A stretch of DNA of 5,235 nt, from contig JAIRMF010000028.1 in the NCBI GenBank assembly GCA_031258895.1, positions 1-5,235 on the forward strand, in the 5' to 3' direction. Source of the stretch: Dysgonamonadaceae bacterium. Lineage in GTDB: Bacteria > Bacteroidota > Bacteroidia > Bacteroidales > Azobacteroidaceae. Both the position numbers and the translations under genes were made by a program. A model generated the notes under the pieces. That model saw nothing but the letters and a program-made list of their open reading frames with translations, was not told the DNA's origin and searched no databases. Positions 1 through 5,235 of this stretch are shown here, piece by piece. Each line of letters begins with the position of its first letter. Within the stretch, counting starts at the first letter, position 1.

Positions 1-48
1 AAAGATAAGTTCCTTAAAGCCTTTAAAGTCGGGAGAAGAAAACAAAAG

Positions 49-1410
49 CTACGGAATTAAACTTTCCAGGCCCTCCAGGGTCCGGCTGATCTCAACGTCT
101 GACAGTACATAGTTCCGCATCTTCCCCTCCAGATACTGATCGTACGCACTCATGTCAATCAGCCCGTGACCGGACAAATTGAACAAAATCGCGCGAGCAC
201 AACCCTCCTCCTTCGCCCGACGAGCCTCCCGGATAACGCTCGCTATCGCGTGCGCCGACTCGGGCGCCGGAATCGTGCCCTCGGTCCGGGCAAACAAACG
301 GCCGGCCTCAAAAGTCTCAAGCTGCGGAATGTCCTCAACCTCGATAAGCCCATCCCGACGAAGCTGGCTCACTATTGACCCCGCGCCGTGATAACGCAAA
401 CCACCGGCATGAATGTCCGCAGGACGAAAATCATGTCCCAACGTATACATCGGCAACAAAGGAGTCAAGCCGGCAGTGTCCCCAAAATCGTACTCAAACT
501 TCCCCCTGCTCAGCTTCGGACAACTCGCAGGCTCGGACGCCACAATCCGTATCCGTTTCCCTTCCGTTAAATTGTGCCGCAAAAACGGAAAACTAATACC
601 CGAAAAATTCGAGCCGCCGCCAAAACAGCCTATAACCGTGTCCGGAAAATCATCAGCCAACATGAACTGCTTCTCCGCCTCCAATCCTATCACCGTCTGG
701 TGCAACGCCACGTGGTTAAGAACAGACCCCAACGAATACTTCGTCCCGGGAGTCCCGACAGCGCGCTCTATCGCCTCCGAAATCGCAATCCCCAAACTGC
801 CGGAACCGTCCTTACCTCTTACTTTAACAGCCCGCCCCGCATAAGTCGAGAGGCTCGGCGAAGGAGTAACCGTAGCGTCCCAGGTCTGCATCATAACCCG
901 CCGGTAAGGTTTCTGATTGTAACTGACCTGCACCATAAACACCTCCAAAGACAAACCAAATAAATTACAGGCAAAAGAAAGCGCCGTCCCCCACTGACCG
1001 GCCCCGGTCTCGGTCGTGAGATGGGTCACTCCCTCCATTTTGTTGTAATACGCCTGCGCCAAAGCCGAATTGAGCTTGTGAGACCCTACCGGACTCAGAC
1101 CCTCGTTCTTGAAGTAAATGCGGGCCGGCGTGTCCAAAGCCTTCTCCAAACCATAGGCACGTACAAGCGGCGTCGGCCTCCAGATTTTGTACAGCTCCCT
1201 GACCTCCTCCGGAATCCCTATCCACCGATCGGTAGACATCTCCTGTTCAATAATCGCCTTCGGAAAAATCGCCTCCAAATCCTCAGCCTTAATCGGCTCC
1301 TTGGTCCCCGGATGAAGAGGGGGCAAAGGCTTGTTCGTCATGTCCGCTACAATGTTATACCACGATTCGGGTATGTCGTTCTCGCTTAATAAAAATTTTT
1401 TCGTCGCCAT
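49..1410 (-). CDS. trpB: TrpB2-type tryptophan synthase beta chain (TrpB-like PLP enzyme)
   Basis: This 453-residue protein is a fold-type II PLP enzyme that condenses indole (or a related acceptor) with serine to make L-tryptophan in the cytoplasm. Visible motifs are GSHKLNSA with the PLP Schiff-base lysine K112, ETGAGQWG (134-141) with the catalytic glutamate E134, the phosphate-binding loop GGGSN (264-268), and LSGHG (412-416), whose serine S413 should contact the pyridine nitrogen. The long N-terminal extension (WYNI, PLPPLHPGT, IPEEV, then WRPTPL at 77-82) and the length over 400 residues are typical of the TrpB2 subfamily rather than the ~395-residue TrpB1 that pairs with TrpA. No trpA or other trp gene is adjacent, so it probably acts alone or salvages indole. 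The ATG is supported by a GGAGG 10 nt upstream. The protein appears full length and intact. Family is near certain; the in vivo role is not. Confidence 0.95.
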   Translation of the reverse strand: MATKKFLLSENDIPESWYNIVADMTNKPLPPLHPGTKEPIKAEDLEAIFPKAIIEQEMSTDRWIGIPEEVRELYKIWRPTPLVRAYGLEKALDTPARIYFKNEGLSPVGSHKLNSALAQAYYNKMEGVTHLTTETGAGQWGTALSFACNLFGLSLEVFMVQVSYNQKPYRRVMMQTWDATVTPSPSLSTYAGRAVKVRGKDGSGSLGIAISEAIERAVGTPGTKYSLGSVLNHVALHQTVIGLEAEKQFMLADDFPDTVIGCFGGGSNFSGISFPFLRHNLTEGKRIRIVASEPASCPKLSRGKFEYDFGDTAGLTPLLPMYTLGHDFRPADIHAGGLRYHGAGSIVSQLRRDGLIEVEDIPQLETFEAGRLFARTEGTIPAPESAHAIASVIREARRAKEEGCARAILFNLSGHGLIDMSAYDQYLEGKMRNYVLSDVEISRTLEGLESLIP

Positions 1411-1420
1411 AGCTGATATT

Positions 1421-1425
1421 CCTCC
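1421..1425 (-). promoter_or_regulatory. Strong Shine-Dalgarno site for the trpB2 gene
   Basis: Read on the minus strand, GGAGG lies 10 nt before the ATG at 1410. It fixes the start and is notable because the other three complete genes here have no such site. An ATG overlapping it (1427-1425) is out of frame and is not the start. Confidence 0.7.
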
Positions 1426-1447
1426 ATTAATACGTTAATTAAAGGCG

Positions 1448-1455
1448 CAAATGTA
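1448..1455 (-). promoter_or_regulatory. Bacteroidota -7 promoter box for trpB2
   Basis: The minus strand reads TACATTTG, a full match to the Bacteroidota housekeeping -7 consensus TAnnTTTG. Transcription would begin near 1441-1443, leaving a leader of about 30 nt that contains the GGAGG. No TTTG is seen at the expected -33 position, so only half of the promoter is supported. Confidence 0.55.
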
Positions 1456-1495
1456 CAAAAAAAATACTATACTGACCGCTCCCGAAAAATTAATG

Positions 1496-1503
1496 TAACT
1501 TTA
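1496..1503 (+). promoter_or_regulatory. Probable -7 promoter box for the rRNA methyltransferase gene
   Basis: TAACTTTA matches TAnnTTTG except for its last base and is followed by C, as is common. It sits 25 nt before the ATG at 1529, so the leader would be roughly 20 nt. No clear -33 element is visible. It is arranged back to back with the minus-strand box at 1448-1455, about 40 bp apart in the divergent spacer. Confidence 0.4.
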
Positions 1504-1528
1504 CAACGCCATCAAAACAGCATACAAA

Positions 1529-2719
1529 ATGAACCTTCCAAAACAATTCATCGCCCAAACGCAAACAATCCTCGGCGACAAATGGTCCGAATTCGAAAAA
1601 GCCCTGCACGCCGACTGTCCAATCAGCATCCGTCTGAATGGGAAAAAATTGACCGCCCAAGAATACGAAACCCATAACTTCCAAAACATATCAGGAAAAA
1701 TACCCTGGGCGGCAAATGCCTATTACCTCAAAACAAGACCCGTCTTCACCCTCGACCCGCTCCTTCATGCCGGATGCTACTACATCCAGGAGGCGTCCTC
1801 AATGTTCATAGAGCAGATCGTCAACAAATACATCAAAACTCCCGCCAAAGTCCTCGACCTTTGTGCCGCCCCGGGCGGAAAAGCTACTCACCTGTCCTCA
1901 ATCCTGCCGGAAGGAAGTCTCCTTGTCGCCAACGAAACGATTCGCTCCCGCGTCCCGACCTTAGTTGAAAATCTCGTCAAATGGGGAAACCCGAACACAA
2001 TCGTGACAAACTGCGACCCCTCCGAGATAGCTCCTCTTGCAGGCTTTTTCGACGCCATCCTCTGCGACCTCCCCTGCTCCGGGGAAGGAATGTTCCGTAA
2101 AAATCCCGCAGCGGTCAAACAATGGTCCGTGAAAAACGTGAACCTGTGCGCGGAAAGACAATTCAGAATCGTTTCCGACGTCTTCCCGGCGCTTAAAACC
2201 GGAGGCATACTCTTGTACAGTACCTGTACCTACAATCGCCGGGAAAATGAAGAGAATTTATACCGGATCTGCCGGAAATTCAACGCCGAACTGATCGAAC
2301 CTCCTCACAGATTCATGATTCATGATACCGATGGCGAAGGATTTTTTATCGCGGTGATGAGAAAATTAAGCGATGACTCGATTTCGAATCCTATAAGTCC
2401 CGATTCCTTGAAAATCGTTTACGACGGCAGGAAAATTATCACGACAGAAAACAATACCGCGCCTTCACATGCCATCGCAATGTCCACAAGCTTCCCCAAA
2501 AACAGTTTCCCGAATTGGGATACAGACCTGCATACCGCCCTCAAATACCTGCACGGGGACGCACTGAACAAAATCCCCGCCGAGATACCGCTCGGATACG
2601 TACTGCTGACTTACAAAAATCACCCCTTAGGATTCGTGAAAAATATCGGTACCAGAGCCAACAATCTTTACCCCCGTCAATGGCGAATCAGAATGGAAAT
2701 CCCGCCGGTGATGTTGTGA
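1529..2719 (+). CDS. RsmF-like 16S rRNA m5C methyltransferase (NOL1/NOP2/Sun family)
   Basis: This 396-residue cytoplasmic enzyme should transfer a methyl group from S-adenosylmethionine to C5 of a cytosine in 16S rRNA. The N-terminal SIRLN motif (33-37) and QEASSM (87-92) are family landmarks. The SAM-binding motif I is DLCAAPGGK (110-118). Motif IV DLPCSGEGMFRK contains C183, and motif VI STCTYNRREN contains the expected nucleophile C233, so both catalytic cysteines are present. The C-terminal part (about 355-390: GYVLLTY, PLGFVK, YPRQWRIRM) matches the PUA-like RNA-binding domain of RsmF proteins. From memory, Bacteroidota relatives are about 450-490 residues; the missing length seems to lie after the catalytic domain (about 250-260). 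There is no Shine-Dalgarno, only an A-rich leader. It is divergent from trpB2 and 75 bp upstream of the fucosidase. The exact target base cannot be read from the sequence. Confidence 0.93.
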   Translation: MNLPKQFIAQTQTILGDKWSEFEKALHADCPISIRLNGKKLTAQEYETHNFQNISGKIPWAANAYYLKTRPVFTLDPLLHAGCYYIQEASSMFIEQIVNKYIKTPAKVLDLCAAPGGKATHLSSILPEGSLLVANETIRSRVPTLVENLVKWGNPNTIVTNCDPSEIAPLAGFFDAILCDLPCSGEGMFRKNPAAVKQWSVKNVNLCAERQFRIVSDVFPALKTGGILLYSTCTYNRRENEENLYRICRKFNAELIEPPHRFMIHDTDGEGFFIAVMRKLSDDSISNPISPDSLKIVYDGRKIITTENNTAPSHAIAMSTSFPKNSFPNWDTDLHTALKYLHGDALNKIPAEIPLGYVLLTYKNHPLGFVKNIGTRANNLYPRQWRIRMEIPPVML

Positions 2720-2739
2720 GCCGTCAAAGTTATTTTTAT

Positions 2740-2747
2740 TACCTTTG
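2740..2747 (+). promoter_or_regulatory. Bacteroidota -7 promoter box for the fucosidase-aldolase operon
   Basis: TACCTTTG, followed by CAC, is a perfect TAnnTTTG match in the gap between the methyltransferase stop and the fucosidase start. Transcription would start near 2753-2755, giving a leader of about 40 nt with no Shine-Dalgarno. There is no TTTG 19 nt upstream (the nearest TTG, at 2714-2716, is 23 nt away), so the promoter may need an activator. The gap contains no terminator-like hairpin, so read-through from the upstream gene is also possible. Confidence 0.6.
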
Positions 2748-2794
2748 CACTCTTGATATCGTTTCTAATCAATATTCATTAAATTATTCAAGCT

Positions 2795-4333
2795 ATGAAA
2801 AAATTAAGAACATTTCTTTTCTCGGCGCTGGCCGGAATCTCGATCGCAACTTTCGCCCAAACCGGCAACTTGCCCATGACGGAGGGAAAATACAAACCTT
2901 CCGACGAATCGCTCAAACAGTACAAATATCCTGCCTGGTTCAGGAATGCAAAATTCGGAATCTGGTCGCACTGGGGCCCGCAGGCTGTCCCGAGGCAGGG
3001 CGACTGGTATGCGCGTAAGATGTACGAACGGGGATATTACGACTGCGAAAAGGAGACTTACAAAAAACCAAACTCCGATTACGTTTATCATGTGGCAAAT
3101 TACGGTCATCCGTCGGAATTCGGCTACAAAGATATCATCCCTTTGTGGAAAGCCGAACGGTGGAATCCCGACGAACTGATGAAACTCTACAAACGTGCCG
3201 GCGCGCGGTATTTCGTGAGCATGGGGACGCATCACGACAACTTTTTCCTCTGGGACTCAAAGCTCCACCACTGGAACTCGGTCAAAATGGGGCCGAATAA
3301 GGATGTAGTCGGCCTGTGGCAAAAGGCGGCAAAAAAGGAGGGCCTTTATTTCGGCGTCTCCGAGCATCTGGGCGCAAGTTATACCTGGTTTCAGACCAGC
3401 CACCGTTCCGACCAGCTGGGAGATAAGGCCGGCGTGCCGTACGACGGAAACAATCCCGAATACGAATCTCTTTACCATGCGGCAGCCGCACTCGACGACA
3501 ACGAATGGCTGACCAAGAACCCCGTCTGGCAACATCAATGGTACGAACGAATCAAGGAACTTATCGACAGCTACAGCCCCGACCTTCTCTATTCCGACAG
3601 CAAGATGCCGTTCGAAGATATAGGACGAACCCTGATAGCGCACTATTACAACAAAGATTTGAAATCAAAAGGCGAGGGCGTCGTTTATACCTGCAAGCAA
3701 AGTTCCGAAGGGCGATGGGTACACGACTGCGAGCGCTGGGTGGAGGAAGGGATCAGCCCTTTCCCGTGGCAGACCGATACTTCGATCGGGGATTGGTATT
3801 ATCGGACAGGACAGAAATATATGACCGGTTCGGAAGTTGTCCAGATGCTCATAGATATTGTCAGCAAAAACGGGAATCTGCTGCTTAACATCGTCCAGAC
3901 TCCCGAAGGAGACCTTGAACAGGACGTGCTGAATATTCTGGAAGATATCGCCGGATGGATGGAAGAGAACAGTGTCGCCATTTACGACACCCGTCCCTGG
4001 AAGGTTTACGGTGAAGGTCCTTCCGTTACTGGAGAAAAGGTTAAGGGTTATTTCGGAGGATTAAAAGACGTCCGCAAATATCAGCCTTCCGACCTCCGTT
4101 TCACGGTGAAGGGGAAGACATTATATACTTTCTGCATGGAACATCCGGAAGGAGACGTCCATATTAAATCTTTAGGACTTAAAACCGCGACCGGTGCGAA
4201 GGTAGCGTCGGTAAAGATGCTTGGAAGCGATGAAAAAATATCGTGGAGACAGGACGATGACGAAGTTGTTATCCGGAGGCCGTCGAGATTGCCGGACTAC
4301 AATACTGTGGTGTTCGCCGTCAAATTGAAATAA
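2795..4333 (+). CDS. Secreted alpha-L-fucosidase, glycoside hydrolase family 29
   Basis: This 512-residue retaining glycosidase should release L-fucose from glycans or glycosides outside the cytoplasm. Residues 1-21 form a signal peptide: positive KKLR, a hydrophobic stretch, then likely signal peptidase I cleavage after A21. There is no lipobox cysteine. GH29 landmarks are FGIWSHWG (54-61), WY at 71-72, HHDNF (146-150) for sugar binding, and SPDLLYSDS (261-269), whose D268 is the expected nucleophile. The acid/base glutamate is not certain; E305 and E313 in the EGRWVHDCERW segment are candidates. WQTDTSIGDW (325-334) and IVSKNGNLLLNIVQ (355-368) complete the barrel. A C-terminal beta-sandwich (about 400-512) is the usual GH29 accessory domain. 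Nothing is truncated. It has its own promoter and lies 18 bp before the aldolase, so they are probably cotranscribed. The glycan substrate and linkage are unknown. Confidence 0.93.
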   Translation: MKKLRTFLFSALAGISIATFAQTGNLPMTEGKYKPSDESLKQYKYPAWFRNAKFGIWSHWGPQAVPRQGDWYARKMYERGYYDCEKETYKKPNSDYVYHVANYGHPSEFGYKDIIPLWKAERWNPDELMKLYKRAGARYFVSMGTHHDNFFLWDSKLHHWNSVKMGPNKDVVGLWQKAAKKEGLYFGVSEHLGASYTWFQTSHRSDQLGDKAGVPYDGNNPEYESLYHAAAALDDNEWLTKNPVWQHQWYERIKELIDSYSPDLLYSDSKMPFEDIGRTLIAHYYNKDLKSKGEGVVYTCKQSSEGRWVHDCERWVEEGISPFPWQTDTSIGDWYYRTGQKYMTGSEVVQMLIDIVSKNGNLLLNIVQTPEGDLEQDVLNILEDIAGWMEENSVAIYDTRPWKVYGEGPSVTGEKVKGYFGGLKDVRKYQPSDLRFTVKGKTLYTFCMEHPEGDVHIKSLGLKTATGAKVASVKMLGSDEKISWRQDDDEVVIRRPSRLPDYNTVVFAVKLK

Positions 4334-4351
4334 GCAAAACGTCTGTTTTCT

Positions 4352-5119
4352 ATGAATACTTTACAGGCTTTTAAGGACAAGCTCTCGACAGGGAAACCGG
4401 TTTACGGGCCTTTCATGAAGACGGGCGATGCGGCGTTTGTAGAATGTGCCGCCCATGCGGGATTTGATTTCTGCATACTTGACATGGAGCATGGCCCTGT
4501 CGATTTTTTCAACTTGCAGAACCTGATTCGGGGCGCTGAGGCGTCGGGTATTTTGCCTGTTGTACGGACTTACGATTCGTCGGAGACTGCTGTCGGTAAG
4601 GCGCTTGATCTTGGTGCGGGCGGTGTTCAGGTTCCGCAGATTCAGTCGGCGGAGCAGGCTCGTGAGGTTATTGCGGCTGCGAAATATTTTCCCAGGGGCA
4701 ATCGTGGTGTTTGCAGGTTTGTCAGGGCGGCGGGATATTCTTCTATTCCTCGTGACGAGTATTTCAGGCAGGCGAACGAATCATTGGTTATCCTTCAGGT
4801 CGAGGGCGAGCAGGTTGTTAGCCGTCTTGACGAGATTCTTGCCGTTGAAGGTATCGACATACTTTTCATAGGGCCTTACGACCTTTCGCAATCTCTTGGA
4901 GTTCCGGGCGAGGTATCGCATCCGGCGGTAATCGACGCGATTGGGGGAATCACTGAAAGGGCCAGGCGGGCTGGTGTTGTGACCGGCGTTTTTTGTGATA
5001 CTTATGAAGCGGCTGTTTTGTGGCGGGACGCCGGCATTCAGTATATTTCTTGGTCTGTTGACGTCGGGATATTTACCGACGCTTGCAGGGGTATTGTGAA
5101 AAAGCTGAACGGTTTTTGA
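4352..5119 (+). CDS. HpcH/HpaI-family class II aldolase (2-keto-3-deoxy sugar acid type)
   Basis: This 255-residue cytoplasmic protein belongs to the metal-dependent, pyruvate-forming aldolases related to HpaI, GarL and RhmA, which are usually 250-267 residues. Visible are LDMEHGP (43-49) with the likely catalytic base H47, R72 which should bind the pyruvate carboxylate, GAGGVQVPQI (88-97), PRGNRGV (114-120), and metal ligands E151 (QVEGE) and D177 (GPYDLSQSLG, 174-183). All key residues are present and there is no signal peptide. It starts 18 bp after the fucosidase stop with no promoter or Shine-Dalgarno between them, so an operon is likely. With a fucosidase partner, 2-keto-3-deoxy-L-fuconate, giving pyruvate and lactaldehyde, is a reasonable guess; rhamnonate or glucarate derivatives are equally compatible with the sequence. 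Its codons favour G and T more than its neighbours do. Family is secure, substrate is not. Confidence 0.92.
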   Translation: MNTLQAFKDKLSTGKPVYGPFMKTGDAAFVECAAHAGFDFCILDMEHGPVDFFNLQNLIRGAEASGILPVVRTYDSSETAVGKALDLGAGGVQVPQIQSAEQAREVIAAAKYFPRGNRGVCRFVRAAGYSSIPRDEYFRQANESLVILQVEGEQVVSRLDEILAVEGIDILFIGPYDLSQSLGVPGEVSHPAVIDAIGGITERARRAGVVTGVFCDTYEAAVLWRDAGIQYISWSVDVGIFTDACRGIVKKLNGF

Positions 5120-5136
5120 GCCTGATGATTAACATT

Positions 5137-5182
5137 TGGACTTGCCCTCGAAGGCTTTTTGTATAACTTTTGGGCAAGTTCA
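5137..5182 (+). terminator. Long-loop inverted repeat after the aldolase gene; possible terminator
   Basis: TGGACTTGCCC (5137-5147) can pair with GGGCAAGTTCA (5172-5182) over 11 bp with one G-U wobble, around a 24-nt loop. It begins 17 nt after the stop codon and is followed by the mildly T-rich TTGTTGTTT. The large loop and imperfect T-tract make it an atypical intrinsic terminator. Since its right arm touches the next promoter, it could instead act on that promoter. Confidence 0.45.
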
Positions 5183-5212
5183 TTGTTGTTTCGAAAATAA
5201 TCTTTACCTTTG
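5183..5212 (+). promoter_or_regulatory. Canonical Bacteroidota promoter at the right edge
   Basis: TTG at 5183-5185, a 19-nt spacer, and TACCTTTG at 5205-5212 match the -33/-7 promoter of this phylum in both sequence and spacing. It is the best promoter in the window and points rightward out of it. Transcription should begin about 5217-5220. Confidence 0.7.
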
Positions 5213-5220
5213 CACCCGTT

Positions 5221-5235
5221 ATGACGAGAACAGCT
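5221..5235 (+). CDS. Possible start of a gene cut by the window edge
   Basis: An ATG at 5221 opens five codons (MTRTA) before the window ends, and it is only 8 nt downstream of the promoter's -7 box. If real, the message would be leaderless or nearly so. The true start may instead lie further right, or the promoter may drive an RNA gene. No product can be named. Confidence 0.2.

Noticed and set aside
1..48. Terminator for trpB2 at the left edge
   Set aside because: The 48 bases after the stop contain only short TTTAAA-type repeats and no GC-rich stem; the real end of the transcript may lie outside the window.
413..963. Long plus-strand open frames opposite trpB2 (413-844 and 574-963)
   Set aside because: They lie antisense to a clearly conserved enzyme and their translations are low-complexity, Arg/Pro/Ser-rich, with no recognisable family or start signals.
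2720..2794. Replication origin in the gap near the skew change
   Set aside because: The gap is only 75 bp and no DnaA box (TTATCCACA) was noticed by eye here or elsewhere in the window; no dnaA, dnaN or similar gene is present.
2515..3018. Plus-strand 167-codon frame bridging the methyltransferase end and the fucosidase start
   Set aside because: It overlaps both well-supported genes out of frame and crosses the promoter; the translation resembles nothing I recognise.
2804..3235. Minus-strand 143-codon frame inside the fucosidase gene
   Set aside because: It is the shadow of conserved GH29 coding sequence; no promoter or recognisable protein family.
4336..4349. Hairpin AAAAC-GTCT-GTTTT between the fucosidase and aldolase genes
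   Set aside because: The stem is only 5 bp, mostly A-T, with no T-tract, so it is too weak to be a terminator and does not argue against an operon.
1..5235. CRISPR arrays, insertion sequences, tRNA or rRNA genes
   Set aside because: No regularly spaced repeats, transposase-like proteins, terminal inverted repeats flanking a gene, or conserved RNA-gene motifs were seen on either strand.

Overview
The window looks like a piece of a chromosome from a Bacteroidota bacterium, probably a gut- or sediment-type Bacteroidales-like lineage. The main evidence is promoter grammar: perfect copies of the Bacteroidota -7 box TAnnTTTG lie upstream of the fucosidase gene (2740-2747), at the right edge (5205-5212) and, on the minus strand, upstream of the trpB-like gene (1448-1455). 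The right-edge copy has a TTG exactly 19 nt upstream. Three of the four complete genes also lack a Shine-Dalgarno sequence and start behind A/T-rich leaders, as is usual in this phylum. GC content is moderate (near half by eye). Genus cannot be fixed from the sequence alone.

Layout. 49-1410 (minus) encodes a stand-alone TrpB2-type tryptophan synthase beta chain. It is divergent, across a 118-bp spacer, from 1529-2719 (plus), an NOL1/NOP2/Sun (RsmF-like) rRNA cytosine-5 methyltransferase. After a 75-bp gap with its own promoter comes a probable two-gene operon. Its first gene, 2795-4333, is a secreted GH29 alpha-L-fucosidase. The second, 4352-5119, is a cytoplasmic HpcH/HpaI-family class II aldolase beginning 18 bp after the fucosidase stop. 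A long imperfect inverted repeat (5137-5182) follows and may be a terminator or a control element. A canonical promoter (5183-5212) then leads into a new gene of which only the first five codons could be present.

How the genes fit together. TrpB2 and the rRNA methyltransferase look like unconnected housekeeping or auxiliary functions. The fucosidase plus aldolase pair suggests sugar scavenging: fucose is released outside the cytoplasm, and the aldolase would split a 2-keto-3-deoxy sugar acid, possibly 2-keto-3-deoxy-L-fuconate, to pyruvate and lactaldehyde. That substrate is inferred from context and is not visible in the protein itself.

I see no clear new defence, mobile or RNA system. The most unusual non-gene signal is a change in strand composition: the plus strand is C-rich over roughly 1-2.8 kb whichever way the genes point, and G-rich by the aldolase gene.
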